This document shows, piece by piece, positions 8,816 through 18,900 of a stretch of DNA of 64,000 nucleotides; positions within the stretch are counted from its first letter, which is position 1; the number at the start of each line of letters is the position of its first letter. The translations under genes were made by a program, and so were the position numbers. Below the pieces are notes generated by a model. The model saw only the letters and a list, made by a program, of their open reading frames with translations, was not told where the DNA came from and did no database searches. Source of the DNA: Pseudonocardia sp. T1-2H (GTDB lineage Bacteria > Actinomycetota > Actinomycetes > Mycobacteriales > Pseudonocardiaceae); contig NZ_JBBPCL010000001.1 of the NCBI RefSeq assembly GCF_038039215.1, forward strand, positions 6,324,001 through 6,388,000, read 5' to 3'.

Positions 8816-9547
8816 TCAGGCCGGGTTGGTGGGTTCCTCGGGGTTCACCAGCGGGTCGTTCTCGTCCGCCGGGGCCGGTGGGACCGGCTCGTCGGAGAGG
8901 AACTCGGGCTCCGGCTTGTCGACGACGGTCACCATCGCCGGCCGCAGCACCCGGTCCTTGAGCCGGTAGCCGCGCCGCAGCACCGCCGAGAGCACCGTGA
9001 CGGTGGCTCCCGGGGCATCCGCGGGCTCGTGCTGGACGGCCTCGTGCAGCGACGGGTCGAACAGCTCGCCCTCGGCGCCGAACGTGTCCAGGCCGAGCTT
9101 CTCCACCACGCCGACGACCTTGTCCGCCACCGACTTGAAGGGCCCGTTGAGGTCCCCGTGCTGCTCGGCGCGCTCGATGTCGTCGAGCACCGTGAGGAGG
9201 TCCGCGACGAACGACGCCTTGGCCCCGTGGAGCACCGCCTCCCGGTCCCGGTCGACCCGGCGCCGGTAGTTCGCGTACTCCGCGGAGACCCGCTGCAGGT
9301 CTGCCGTCCGCTCCTCGAGCTGCTTCTCCAGGTCCGCGATCCGCGGATCCGCGAGCGACTCGGCGGGGGGCTCGTCACCGCTTCCCGCCGGGGCCGGGTC
9401 GGCCCCGGCCGGGGACGCCAAGGCGTCTCCGGCCGGTGCCCGCACCTCGCCCGTCAGCGGGTCGATGCGCCGCCGGTCGCGCACGACGACCGGCTCCTCC
9501 TGCTCCCCGGCCGGTCCCTGTCCCTCAGGTCCGTTCGGGGTGCTCAC
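8816..9547 (-). CDS. grpE: GrpE nucleotide exchange factor
   Basis: 243 aa. A long Pro/Ala/Glu-rich N-terminus is followed by the GrpE coiled coil ([20 protein letters not shown]), the signature [13 protein letters not shown], and a beta domain containing [13 protein letters not shown] and [18 protein letters not shown]. GrpE releases ADP from DnaK. The start ATG overlaps the dnaK stop by 4 bp (translational coupling) and dnaJ begins 28 bp after its stop. The tail after the beta domain is acidic and proline-rich, as in other actinobacterial GrpE proteins. Confidence 0.95.
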   Translation of the reverse strand: MSTPNGPEGQGPAGEQEEPVVVRDRRRIDPLTGEVRAPAGDALASPAGADPAPAGSGDEPPAESLADPRIADLEKQLEERTADLQRVSAEYANYRRRVDRDREAVLHGAKASFVADLLTVLDDIERAEQHGDLNGPFKSVADKVVGVVEKLGLDTFGAEGELFDPSLHEAVQHEPADAPGATVTVLSAVLRRGYRLKDRVLRPAMVTVVDKPEPEFLSDEPVPPAPADENDPLVNPEEPTNPA

Positions 9548-11403
9548 TTCTTGTCCTTGTCCTCGTCGTCGACGATCTCGGCGTCCACCACGTCCTCCGC
9601 GCCGCCGGCCTGCTGGCCGGCGCCCGGGGCGCCCTCGGCACCGGGAGCACCCTCGGCGCCCGGCTGCTGGTAGAGCGCGGCGCCGAGCTTCTGCGACTCG
9701 GTGGCGAGCTTCTCCATGGCGGCCTTGATGGCGTCCGTGTCGGTGCCCTTCAGGGCCTCCTGCGCCTCGCCCAGGGAGGCGTTCACGCCGTCCTTGACGT
9801 CCGCGGGGAGCTTCTCGTCGTTCTCCTTGACGAACTTCTCCGTCTGGTAGACGAGCGTCTCCGCCTGGTTGCGGACCTCGGCGTCCTCACGACGCTTCTT
9901 GTCCTCCTCGGCGTGCTGCTCGGCCTCGCGCATCATCCGGTCGATCTCGTCCTTGCTCAGGGCGGACCCACCGGTGATCGTCATGTCCTGGCTCTTGCCG
10001 GTGCCCTGGTCCTTGGCCGAGACCTTCACGATGCCGTTGGCGTCGATGTCGAAGGAGACCTCGATCTGCGGGACGCCGCGGGGGGCCGGCGGCAGGCCGG
10101 TCAGCTCGAACATGCCGAGCTTCTTGTTGTAGGCCGCGATCTCGCGCTCGCCCTGGAACACCTGGATCTGCACCGACGGCTGGTTGTCGTCCGCCGTCGT
10201 GAAGATCTCCGACCGCTTGGTGGGGATCGTGGTGTTGCGCTCGATGAGCTTGGTCATCACGCCGCCCTTGGTCTCGATGCCCAGGGACAGCGGGGTGACG
10301 TCGAGCAGCAGGACGTCCTTGACCTCACCGCGGAGCACACCGGCCTGCAGAGCGGCACCGACGGCGACGACCTCGTCCGGGTTCACGCCCTTGTTGGGCT
10401 CCTTGCCACCGGTCAGCTCCTTGACGAGCTCGGTGACGGCCGGCATGCGGGTGGAACCGCCGACGAGCACCACGTGGTCGATCTGGCCGACGGAGATGCC
10501 GGCGTCCTTGACCACCTGGTTGAACGGCGCGCGGGTGCGGTCGAGCAGGTCGGAGGTGATCCGCTGGAACTCGGCGCGGGAGAGCGTCTCGTCCAGGAAC
10601 AGCGGGTTCTTGTCGGCGTCCACCGTGATGTACGGCAGGTTGATCGTGGCGCTCGACGAGCTGGACAGCTCGATCTTCGCCTTCTCCGCCGCCTCACGCA
10701 GGCGCTGCAGGGCCATCTTGTCCTTGGTCAGGTCGATGCCCTGGGAGTTCTTGAACTTGTCGACGAGCCACGTGATGATCCGTTCGTCCCAGTCGTCACC
10801 ACCGAGGTGGTTGTCGCCGTTGGTCGCCTTGACCTCGACGACGCCCTCGCCGATCTCGAGCAGGGACACGTCGAACGTGCCGCCGCCGAGGTCGAAGACG
10901 AGGATCGTCTGCTCCTTCTCGCCCTTGTCCAGGCCGTAGGCCAGGGCGGCCGCGGTGGGCTCGTTGACGATGCGGAGCACATTCAGGCCCGCGATCTGGC
11001 CGGCCTCCTTGGTGGCCTGGCGCTGCGCGTCCTCGAAGTAGGCGGGGACGGTGATCACCGCGTCGGTGACGTCCTCACCCAGGTACGCCTCGGCGTCGCG
11101 CTTGAGCTTCTGCAGCACGCGCGCGCTGATCTCCTGCGCGGAGTACTTCTTGCCGTCGACGTCTCCCGTCGACCAGTCCGTGCCGATGTGGCGCTTGACC
11201 GAACGGATCGTCCGGTCGACGTTGGTGACGGCCTGGTTCTTGGCCGACTGGCCGACCAGAACCTCACCGTTGCGGGCGAACGCGACGACCGAGGGCGTGG
11301 TTCGGGCGCCCTCGGAGTTCGCGATCACCGTCGGCTCGCCGCCCTCGAGGACGGCGACGACGGAGTTGGTGGTTCCGAGGTCGATACCGACCGCACGAGC
11401 CAT
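9544..11403 (-). CDS. dnaK: DnaK (Hsp70) chaperone
   Basis: 619 aa. The nucleotide-binding domain starts [19 protein letters not shown] and contains [15 protein letters not shown] and [13 protein letters not shown]. The linker [14 protein letters not shown] leads into the substrate domain and an alpha-helical lid. The tail has the repeats [18 protein letters not shown]. It is the first gene of the dnaK-grpE-dnaJ-hspR operon, with ribosome site GGAGG before the ATG. Three HAIR-type sites upstream show HspR control, with DnaK known as the HspR co-repressor in actinobacteria. Length and all motifs are normal. Confidence 0.97.
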   Translation of the reverse strand: MARAVGIDLGTTNSVVAVLEGGEPTVIANSEGARTTPSVVAFARNGEVLVGQSAKNQAVTNVDRTIRSVKRHIGTDWSTGDVDGKKYSAQEISARVLQKLKRDAEAYLGEDVTDAVITVPAYFEDAQRQATKEAGQIAGLNVLRIVNEPTAAALAYGLDKGEKEQTILVFDLGGGTFDVSLLEIGEGVVEVKATNGDNHLGGDDWDERIITWLVDKFKNSQGIDLTKDKMALQRLREAAEKAKIELSSSSSATINLPYITVDADKNPLFLDETLSRAEFQRITSDLLDRTRAPFNQVVKDAGISVGQIDHVVLVGGSTRMPAVTELVKELTGGKEPNKGVNPDEVVAVGAALQAGVLRGEVKDVLLLDVTPLSLGIETKGGVMTKLIERNTTIPTKRSEIFTTADDNQPSVQIQVFQGEREIAAYNKKLGMFELTGLPPAPRGVPQIEVSFDIDANGIVKVSAKDQGTGKSQDMTITGGSALSKDEIDRMMREAEQHAEEDKKRREDAEVRNQAETLVYQTEKFVKENDEKLPADVKDGVNASLGEAQEALKGTDTDAIKAAMEKLATESQKLGAALYQQPGAEGAPGAEGAPGAGQQAGGAEDVVDAEIVDDEDKDKK

Positions 11404-11439
11404 GGTGGTTGCCTCCGTGTTGCTGTACTGACAGGTCTG

Positions 11440-11460
11440 GTTGAGCTTGTCGGACTCAAG
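11440..11460. promoter_or_regulatory. HAIR operator 1 upstream of dnaK
   Basis: GTTGAGC, a 7-bp spacer and ACTCAAG, lying 37-57 bp before the dnaK start. The right arm matches the HAIR consensus completely; the left arm differs at its two outer positions. Confidence 0.88.
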
Positions 11461-11494
11461 TCTCGCCGCGATCCTGCCATAGGGTCAATCGGGC

Positions 11495-11515
11495 CTTGAG
11501 CCGGATCCGCTCAAC
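11495..11515. promoter_or_regulatory. HAIR operator 2 upstream of dnaK
   Basis: CTTGAGC, a 7-bp spacer (CGGATCC) and GCTCAAC. Its centre is 55 bp from that of operator 1, close to five helical turns, so HspR dimers at both sites would sit on roughly the same face of the DNA. Confidence 0.85.
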
Positions 11516-11548
11516 TTGCTCACCCGACCCAACGAGCGGGTCCGAAAA

Positions 11549-11569
11549 CTTGTTCCCGCCCGGCTCAAC
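11549..11569. promoter_or_regulatory. Degenerate HAIR-like site 3 upstream of dnaK
   Basis: CTTGTTC, a 7-bp spacer and GCTCAAC. The right arm is good, the left arm has lost the GAG core. The spacing matches HAIR and the centre is 54 bp from operator 2. Confidence 0.5.
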
Positions 11570-11647
11570 TTCTCTATCCGCCCACGGACAACTCACAGGT
11601 ACAACGACCCGATCCGGCCCCCCGAGCCCCGCGAGCCGCGCTCCGAG

Positions 11648-11850
11648 GCCGGGCGAGTCGCGATCCGGGGCCGGGCGAGTCGCGATCTGCGACCGGGCGA
11701 GTCGCGATCCGGGACCGGGCGAGTCGGGATCCGGCGCGCCCTGCGCGTCGACTACTCGCCCGGTCCTCCTCGCGACTCCCGCGGTCCCAGACACCGACTC
11801 GCGGGGCCTGAGACCGCGACTCGCCCGGCGCCAGATAGCGACTCGCGGTG
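11648..11850. repeat. Two-armed array of 22-bp repeats (consensus GAGTCGCGATCTGGGACCGG)
   Basis: CGAGTCGCG cores occur at 11654, 11676, 11698 and (one mismatch) 11720, exactly 22 bp apart in direct orientation. After about 30 bp of centre, the inverted core (CGCGACTCG or close variants) recurs at 11771, 11793, 11815 and 11837, again at 22 bp. The whole would fold into an imperfect cruciform or hairpin with arms of roughly 80 bases. No gene is visible from 11570 to 11903. A second array of the same family is at 52946-53022. Confidence 0.85.
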
Positions 11851-11903
11851 TATCAAGCGGTCTCGGGGCGGCGCTAGAAAGCGCTAGAGAGCAGTACGGA
11901 GGG

Positions 11904-12350
11904 CTACAGGGGGGCGGCCGGCCGGGGTTCGACCCGGCCCTCGGAGGGCGCGGGCAGCGGATCCTCGACGGGCGCGAGCACCCGGTGCTGCAGCGGGTCC
12001 GCGACCGGCGTGCCAGAGGCGTCCCGGTACTCGAGCTCGCCCGCCGCATTCAGGTCCGCGACGTAGCCCGCGGCGGCGAGCTGCTCCTCGTCGAGGTCGG
12101 TGAGCAGCTCCCAGCGGCTCGGGACGACCCGGTAGTCCGGCCACCGCAGATGCCCGTAGGCGTCGTGCAGGTCCGCCAGCATCCCGGCGAACACCTGCTG
12201 CCAGCGCAGCGGCATGGATTCGGCGAGCGAGCGCGGGACGACGAGGTAGTCCGGGCCGGCGCCGGGGGCGGGGCGGTCCAGGTAGTCCGCGAGCGGGGTC
12301 GTGGAGGCCGGGGTGCGCGGGAGGGGTTGGCGCGGGTCCGTGCGGGCCAT
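11904..12350 (-). CDS. Hypothetical protein, last gene of the type IV-like operon
   Basis: 148 aa, soluble, with no membrane segment or signal peptide. The N-terminus is Pro/Thr-rich, then a folded-looking centre (DYLVVPRSLAESMPLRWQQ, DLHDAYGHLRWPDYRVVPS, WELLTDLDEEQLAAAGYVAD), and a proline-rich end. I do not recognise a family. It starts 25 bp after the stop of the NlpC/P60 protein in the same direction, so it probably belongs to the secretion operon, perhaps as an accessory or effector-related protein. That role is inferred from position only. Confidence 0.65.
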   Translation of the reverse strand: MARTDPRQPLPRTPASTTPLADYLDRPAPGAGPDYLVVPRSLAESMPLRWQQVFAGMLADLHDAYGHLRWPDYRVVPSRWELLTDLDEEQLAAAGYVADLNAAGELEYRDASGTPVADPLQHRVLAPVEDPLPAPSEGRVEPRPAAPL

Positions 12351-12375
12351 CGGGCGGAGCTCTCCGAGATCGAGG

Positions 12376-13386
12376 TCAGGCGGTGTTGGGGGTGGTGCCG
12401 GGGCGGGTGGCCAGCGGTACCAGTTCCCGATAGTCCCACGACACCTTCTGCACCCGGACGTTCTGCCCGCTGTACGGCGCCTCGACCATCTGGCCGTCGC
12501 CCATGTAGAGGAAGACGTGGTGGATCGTCGTCGGGTCCGAACGGTCGGTCGCGTAGAACATCAGGTCGCCGGGCTGGGCCTCGCGGACGGGGACGTGGCC
12601 GCCGGCGTTGAACTGGTCCCGGGAGACGCGGGGCAGGTTGATCCCGGCGATGTTGTAGGCCCACTGCATCAGCCCGGAGCAGTCGTAGGTGTCGGGACCC
12701 TCCGCGCCCCAGACGTAGGGCTTGCCCACTTCCCTCAGCGCCGCGTCGATCGCCGTCCTGGCGACGCCGACGGGCAGGCTCGCCGAGCCGGAGCCGCAGC
12801 CCGACGGGTCCGGCACGTCGGCGAGGGTCCCGACCAGCTGGGCGGCGAGGCTTTCCCACTTGGCGTAGGCGTTCGGGAAGGCCGAACGCTGGACGTCCTG
12901 GGCCGCCTTGGTGACCGGCTTGGCCTCCCAGTTCCCGCTGCCCTGCAGCGCGTCGTAGAACTTCCGCGCGCTGTACTGCGGGTCCGTGACCTCCGCCGGC
13001 GAACCCCAGCCCTGCGAGGGACGCTGCTGGAACAGGCCGAGCGAGTCACGGTCGCCGTAGTTGATGTTGCGCAGGGTGGACTCCTGCATGGCCGTCGCCA
13101 GGGCCACCAGCCACGCCCGCGACGGGAGACCCATCTCCTTGCCGACGGCGATGATCGTCGCCGCGTTCCGCTTCTGCTCGTCACTGAGCGTCTCGATCGT
13201 GCTGCCGGCCTGGCGGGCCGAGCTGAGCGGGCCGATCCCGGCGTCGCAGGTCCGCGGACCCGGTGTCCCGGTGCCCGAGTTGGGCGCGAACACCACGAAC
13301 CCGATGGACAGGAACATCACCAGCGCGGCCCCGATCGCGACGAGGGGCAGGAGGAGCCGCAGCGGGCGCAAGGCTCTCGTGTTCAC
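12376..13386 (-). CDS. VirB1-like cell-wall hydrolase: transglycosylase-like region plus NlpC/P60 peptidase
   Basis: 336 aa from the GTG at 13386, which follows GGAGG. There is one N-terminal membrane segment (PLVAIGAALVMFLSIGFVV). A lysozyme-like region follows with a candidate catalytic Glu (AMQESTLRNINYGDRDSLG, then LFQQRPSQGWG). The C-terminal NlpC/P60 domain has the catalytic Cys (YDCSGLMQWAYN) and His (TIHHVFLYMGDG). Such two-domain hydrolases open peptidoglycan for conjugation machines in Gram-positive bacteria. The gene sits next to a VirB8-like and a VirB6-like gene, which supports that role. An in-frame start at 13458 would add 24 Arg/Gly-rich residues. Confidence 0.82.
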   Translation of the reverse strand: MNTRALRPLRLLLPLVAIGAALVMFLSIGFVVFAPNSGTGTPGPRTCDAGIGPLSSARQAGSTIETLSDEQKRNAATIIAVGKEMGLPSRAWLVALATAMQESTLRNINYGDRDSLGLFQQRPSQGWGSPAEVTDPQYSARKFYDALQGSGNWEAKPVTKAAQDVQRSAFPNAYAKWESLAAQLVGTLADVPDPSGCGSGSASLPVGVARTAIDAALREVGKPYVWGAEGPDTYDCSGLMQWAYNIAGINLPRVSRDQFNAGGHVPVREAQPGDLMFYATDRSDPTTIHHVFLYMGDGQMVEAPYSGQNVRVQKVSWDYRELVPLATRPGTTPNTA

Positions 13387-13423
13387 GCCCCCGCCTCCAC
13401 CGGAGGGAGCACGTCGGCGGGCC

Positions 13424-14026
13424 TCATGCCTTGTCGTAGCCGGCGACCTGCCAGCCACCGCTCTCGGTCTGCACGACCAGCACGCGCAGCGTCAGCGCGT
13501 CCGTCGGGACGTCGACCCGGACCGAGCGGGGCGAGACCTGCACGGCCTTCGGCTCACCGGTCACCCGGCTCGCCGGGATGTTGCGCGGGTCGACGCCGGT
13601 CAGGGTGCCGATGTACTCGTCCGTCGTGTACGGACGCAGGCCGGCCACCCACTGCTCGGACGTCATCCCCTCCGGATGCGTCGCCCAGTTCCGGGACCAG
13701 TCCGCCGCGACGGACAGGGCCTGCGCCGGGGCGGCGGAGAGCGGCAGGGTCGTCGGGGTCAGCGGGGCGACGGGCGGCAGCGCGGTCGGCTCCGCGGAGG
13801 CGGAGCCCCGGGACGCCCCGGCTCCGGCGCCGACCGCAGTGCCGGACCGCCCGCTGACGACCGGATCCGGCGCCGGCCCGCGCAGGGACGTCGCGAGCGC
13901 GCTGACCCCGATCACCAGGCCGAGGACGACGACGGCGGTCACGGCGAGCCGCAGCGGGGACCGCAGGGGCCACGACCAGACGGACCGGTAGGCCGCCGAT
14001 CGCCCGCGCGGGGACCTAATCGGCAC
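13424..14026 (-). CDS. VirB8/TcpC-like bitopic membrane protein
   Basis: 200 aa from the GTG at 14026, overlapping the end of the upstream gene by 11 bp. There is a short basic cytoplasmic tail, one membrane segment (LRLAVTAVVVLGLVIGVSAL), a Ser/Thr/Pro linker, and an outer domain (LSVAADWSRNWATHPEGMTS, YTTDEYIGTLTGVDP, LTLRVLVVQTESGGWQVAG) whose size and alternating pattern fit the NTF2-like fold of VirB8/TcpC. The assignment is from architecture and gene order, not from strong motif identity. It would be the bitopic scaffold of the secretion channel. Confidence 0.65.
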   Translation of the reverse strand: MPIRSPRGRSAAYRSVWSWPLRSPLRLAVTAVVVLGLVIGVSALATSLRGPAPDPVVSGRSGTAVGAGAGASRGSASAEPTALPPVAPLTPTTLPLSAAPAQALSVAADWSRNWATHPEGMTSEQWVAGLRPYTTDEYIGTLTGVDPRNIPASRVTGEPKAVQVSPRSVRVDVPTDALTLRVLVVQTESGGWQVAGYDKA

Positions 14027-15977
14027 TGCCGCTCCAACCGGGCCGGTTCGGTCCCGCCCCGTTCGCGGAGGAGCGCGGGCGGTAGATCCGGTAGACCGGG
14101 ACCCCGTCGACGAGCTCGGGCTCGACGGTGCGGGCCGGCGGCCGCTCCGCGTCCGAGCGGCGGTAGATGCCGCGCTCGTCGACACCGTCCGGGTCCGCGC
14201 GGCCGGGCACGCCGCCGGCCACCCGGGTGCCGCTGCCCCCGCCCGTCGGCAGGGCCTGGCGCCGGGCTCCGGAGAGCGCGGCCGACGACGCGGGCTCGGC
14301 CTCCGCGCGCCGGCGCGGCGGCCGCGTGCCGGAGCCCGTCGCCCGGGTGTCGGTCGCGGTGGCGCGAACGGTCTCGGCCTCGGGCCGGACGCGCTCGCCG
14401 AGCGGCGCCCCGCCGCCCCCACTGCGCTCGGTCCACCAGCGGCCCTGCCGGTCCTCGGGCTCGGCGCCGCGGATCCGGTGCCAGACGCGGGACATCGGCC
14501 CGTCCCCGGCACCGGGGACGATGCCGCCGAACTGGTCCCGGGTGAGGGACACCATCGAGACGAGACGCCGGAAGGGCCGCGCCACGGCCCAGAGGACGAC
14601 GGTGACGACACCGGTGACGAGGAGAGCGAGCCAGAGGTCGATGCCGGCGCCGGGCCGGAACAGGGACACGACGAGCAGGGCGTGCAACCCCGCCAGCGCC
14701 CCCACGACGATGGTGTTGACGATCGCGGAACCGGCCACCCGTAGCAGGGCGGGGAGGACGTCCGGTTTCAGCACCGCGACGACGGCGATCGCCGGTGCGG
14801 TCATCACCATGAGCCGGAGCAGCAGCATCGCGACCAGCACGAGGACCTTGGAGAGGAGCTGGAACAGCGCGATGCACACGGCCTGGATCACCGCGAGCAC
14901 CCCGACGCCGACCCGGCTGCCGGACTCGCCCTGGAAGTAGCTGTAGCGGTCGCCCATCCGTCCGGCGAGCGCCGCGTAGTCGGCCTTCTTCTGCTCGGCG
15001 AGCTCGGGCGTCGCCCGGCCCTCGAGGACCTCGTCGATGGTGAACGCCTGCGCCCGCAGCAGGTCCCGGCCCAGCTCCTGGGCCTGCGGGACGTCCGGCG
15101 CGCCGAAGTTGCCGCGCAGCCAGTTCTGGTAGACGACCTGGTCCACGAGCACTGTCGGCAGCGTGTCCTTGTCGCCCAGCCCCACCTGCGACAGGAAGCC
15201 CTGCTGCATCTGCGTGACGCCGTCCAGCAGCAGCGCGTCGCCGGCCTTCGCCCAGTCCACCGGCGCGAGGTAGGCCACCCCGGCGATCACCAGGGCCCCG
15301 AGCGCGAACGCGGCGCGCTGGGTCTGCCGGGCGAGGTCGCCGCGCATCGCGAGGACCAGCAGGATCACCGCGAGGATCAGCAGCGCCACGCCGATCCACA
15401 CCGTGAAGACGGATTCGTACATCGCCCTGGTGGCGTCCGTGATGACCTTGTCGAGCGGATCGAGGAGCGCGCCGCCGTCCGCGATCAGGTAGTGCGCCCA
15501 GTTCACCCCGCCGACCGTGACCTTGGCGAGGTTGAACGTCTGGTTGCCGAGCCAGGTGTCCGTGCTGGTCGCGGGGTTGAGCGCGGAGCCCGCGCAGCCG
15601 AGGTCGTAGTTGTGCCAGACGAGGCCCGCGTAGCCGACCTCGCGGTACACGCTGCCGATCTCGCCGCCGTCCGCGCGCGGTCCGTCGATCGAGCCGACGA
15701 GGCCCGTCCCCGGCCGGTCCGGCTCCGGGGACTCCTTGCAGTCGAAGGGCTGCGCCATCGCGGGCGTGCCCATGAGCACCGATCCGCCGACGAGCGCCAC
15801 GACGACGAGCAGCGCCGCCCGGCGCCGCCCCTTCGGCCGCCCGGACGAGCCGTCGACCGGGACACCCACAGCACGCGCGGCCTGTCGCCTCTTGCGCCAC
15901 GCCAACACCACGGCTCCCAGCAGCACCAGGAGCACCGGCCAGGCGCCCGAGCCCGTGAGCGGGTCCTCCCCGGTCAC
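14016..15977 (-). CDS. VirB6/TrbL-like polytopic membrane protein
   Basis: 653 aa. Two N-terminal hydrophobic segments are present, the second resembling a signal sequence (VVVALVGGSVLMGTPAMA). A roughly 110-residue outer domain with a Cys pair (FDCKESPEP, DLGCAGSALN) follows. Then come about five membrane segments (for example VFTVWIGVALLILAVILLVL and LVLVAMLLLRLMVMTAPAIA) and a 200-residue Arg/Pro/Glu-rich cytoplasmic tail. This is the layout of VirB6/TrbL channel components, and related genes occur beside VirB4-type ATPases in Streptomyces (SCO6880 region). Its ATG overlaps the stop of the ATPase gene by 4 bp. Confidence 0.72.
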   Translation of the reverse strand: MTGEDPLTGSGAWPVLLVLLGAVVLAWRKRRQAARAVGVPVDGSSGRPKGRRRAALLVVVALVGGSVLMGTPAMAQPFDCKESPEPDRPGTGLVGSIDGPRADGGEIGSVYREVGYAGLVWHNYDLGCAGSALNPATSTDTWLGNQTFNLAKVTVGGVNWAHYLIADGGALLDPLDKVITDATRAMYESVFTVWIGVALLILAVILLVLAMRGDLARQTQRAAFALGALVIAGVAYLAPVDWAKAGDALLLDGVTQMQQGFLSQVGLGDKDTLPTVLVDQVVYQNWLRGNFGAPDVPQAQELGRDLLRAQAFTIDEVLEGRATPELAEQKKADYAALAGRMGDRYSYFQGESGSRVGVGVLAVIQAVCIALFQLLSKVLVLVAMLLLRLMVMTAPAIAVVAVLKPDVLPALLRVAGSAIVNTIVVGALAGLHALLVVSLFRPGAGIDLWLALLVTGVVTVVLWAVARPFRRLVSMVSLTRDQFGGIVPGAGDGPMSRVWHRIRGAEPEDRQGRWWTERSGGGGAPLGERVRPEAETVRATATDTRATGSGTRPPRRRAEAEPASSAALSGARRQALPTGGGSGTRVAGGVPGRADPDGVDERGIYRRSDAERPPARTVEPELVDGVPVYRIYRPRSSANGAGPNRPGWSGSAD

Positions 15978-18900
15978 CGCCGCGCGGCCTCGCCGGCGGC
16001 ACCCACGTGCGCCCCGGGATCGTGCTCGATCGCGTGCCCGTCGCCGTCGGCCCGCTCGCCCCCGTGCGCACCGGTCCCGTTCTGCACGGCGCCGGTCGGC
16101 CCGGGGTCACCCTCGGGGCCGTTCCCGTCGACGATCTCGTCGTCCGCGTCGTCCGCCCAGGGGTCGTCCAGGTCGTCGAACAGGTCGACGTCCTCGTCGT
16201 CGAGCAGCTGGGCCTCGCTCGGCACGATCTGCACCGATCCGGCGCGCCCGCCGTACCGGCCGCCGACCAGCTCGTCGTCCCCGCCGGGGCCGACCCGCGT
16301 GGCCCGGCCGCTGCGGATGTCCGGCGCCGACAGGTCGAGACCCGACTCGTCGTCGTCCAGATCGATTCCGCCGGGGGGCACGGGCCCTGGCCGGGCGGCG
16401 AGCGCCGCGGGCTCGTCGGGCGCGCGGACGGCCGAGGCGGAGGCGGGGACGCCGCGGACCGCGACCCGGTTCGCGTCCGGGTTCGTGTCCAGCGCCTCGC
16501 GGACGTGCTCGAGATGCGGCGCCTCGAGGTCGATCCGCACCTTCTCGACGCCGCCGTGCCCGTCCGCGAACACGAACTGGCGCGGGGTGTCGTCCGGGCG
16601 GTCGTCGTGGCGCGGGCGGGGGACAAGGTGCCGAGCATCTGCTCGTAGCCGACGCCGGTGGGCACGCGCAGCAGCCGCAGCGCCTCGGTCTGCGCCTCGT
16701 CGTCGTCCGTGCGGCCGACGAACACCGCGTTGACCAGCGACGCGAAGCCCGAGACCCGCAGCAGGTCGCCGGCCAGCTGGGAGGCGAACAGCGCGCGGAC
16801 GTTGAACTTGCGGGAGTCCCGGGCGAGCCGGTCGATCAGGACCTTGCCGGTGGGCACCTGGGAGAGGAAGTGGGTCTCGTCCAGGGCGACGCCCTTGCGC
16901 GCGTTGCGGTCCGCGTCGTAGATCGTGCGCTGGGTGAGCCAGGACGCGAGGTTCAGCAACTCGACGGCCAGGGACTCGCTGTCCGTCCACTCCTCGCGCG
17001 GGCTGCCCGGCCGCGGCAGGGTCATCCCCTGCATGGTCAGGACGGTCAGCCGGTAGTCCCGGTCCGCGGCCCACGGGTCGTCCCGGCTGGTGTCCGGGAA
17101 GAGCAGGGCCGCCTGGGGAAGCTCGCGGCGCTCCTCGAGGAAGTCCGCGACGACGCCCGCGTGGTCCTCGCCGTCCCGCGCGTGCCGGCGTAGCGCGTCG
17201 ATGACCAGGCCGGGGTGGCGGTCCGGGGCTCCGCCGACCTCGCGCACCGCCCGGAGCAGCACGATCCGGGTGTGTGGCAGGCGCGCGACGTCGAAGGGCA
17301 GCAGCCCGGTCAGCACGTCGAGCACGAGCCGGCGGCGGGTCGCGGCGGCCAGCGAGCGCTCCCGGCGCCAGGCGCGCTCCGGGTCCTCCTCGTCCGCGAA
17401 GTGCTCGGGCCGCGGCTCGGCGACGACCCGGTACGGGTTGAGGATGCCGGGATCCGCCCGCAGCAGGTTGATGTGCCGGGAGAACGGCGCCAGCTCGGGC
17501 AGCCTGGTCAGCTCGGCGAGCGGGCCGGACGGGTCCAGCACGGTCCACTGCGCACCCGCGCGGAGGGTCTTGTAGACGATCAGTCCGGTGAGGAACGACT
17601 TCCCGGAGCCCAGCCCCCCGACGACGGCGGTGAGGCCCGACGCCCGCCGGACCTCCTGGGCCAGCCACGGGTCCCACGCCACGGGCCGCCGGGTGGCCGT
17701 GCAGGTCTCGCCCAGCATGATCCCGCGCCGGTCCCCGACGCTCGCCGTCGCCGCGGGCACCGCGGCCGCGGCCCAGGTGACCGAGCCGCGCCGCCGGTAC
17801 GCGGTCGACGCCAGTTGCTCGCCGGGGATGAACTCGCGGGCGTAGCGGTACTGCGCCTCCGGGTGCTCGATCTGCACCTTCGGCGCGTAGGTCTCGAGCA
17901 CCTGTTGGGCGCGGGTGATGGCCTCGGCCTCGTCCTTGCCGGCGACGGCGATCCGCCACCACCCGTAGAGCCGGGTGTTGAGCTGGGTGAGCCCGGTGGT
18001 CAGCTCGTCCTCGACCTCGAGCACCCGGTCCGCCTGCCGCGCCAGCGACATCGGCGGTTCGAGATCGTGGTCGTGCGTGTAGTGCCGGATCTGGCTGCGT
18101 ACCTTGCCCATCTGGCGCTGCAGCTCGCCCGCCACCTCCTCGGGCCTGCGGATGTAGATCCGCGCGGACCACTCCACCGGGAACGGGAGCCGGTCCGAGT
18201 GCTGCATCCACGGGTCGTCGACCTCCGGGATGCGCAGGCCCTCCATCAGCCCGACGGAGAGCACGGCGACGTTGCGCTGCACGGTCCGGCTGCGCACCCG
18301 GCCGACGACCCGGACCGTGGGCGCGTACGGCTCCTGGTGCAGCTCGACGCCGTCGGTGAACGACGCCAGGTCCTCGCCCTCCCACCGGTGCACGCCGGCA
18401 GGGACGGACGCGAGGCTGCGCGGCGCGGGCAGGCCGAGTGCGACGCTGCGGTGCATCAGCCAGGCCATGTCCTCGGCCGTGGCCGGGACGGCATCCAGCC
18501 CCGCGCCGGCGACCAGGACGTCCAGGTGGTTGATCTCGGACTCGAGCGCGGAGAAGCTCGGCGCGCACCGCCGCGGGCGCGACCTTGCCGAGCACCGGTG
18601 CGGCCTTCTCCACCCAGCGGTCCAGCATGCTGCGCCCGGAGACCTCGATGCCGAGGAAGACCTCCTTGTCCGACATGGACAGGCCCATGAGGTGCCGCTG
18701 CTCGCCCTCGAGGAACGAGTCCCAGCCGAGCGCGCCGGGCACGTCCGGCATCCGGCCCAGGGCGTTGTTGTCGAAGGACTCCGCCCACATGTGGACCGGG
18801 TACGGCCGCGTCGTGACGCGCAGGTGCAGCCAGCGGCCCTGCAGCTCGCCGAGCTGCGCGGCGATCTGGCGGATCAGGATCTCGCGCTGGGAGTCGCTCC

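Noticed and set aside
9436..11499. Long open reading frames antisense to dnaK/grpE and to most other genes
   Set aside because: At about 73% GC stop codons are rare in alternative frames. These readings are Arg/Pro/Ala-rich and lack domains, while the opposite strand carries complete known proteins.
11648..11850. CRISPR array
   Set aside because: The conserved core is only 9 bp with 13 variable bases, the orientation flips in the middle, and there are no cas genes. The period of 22 bp is too short for repeat plus spacer.
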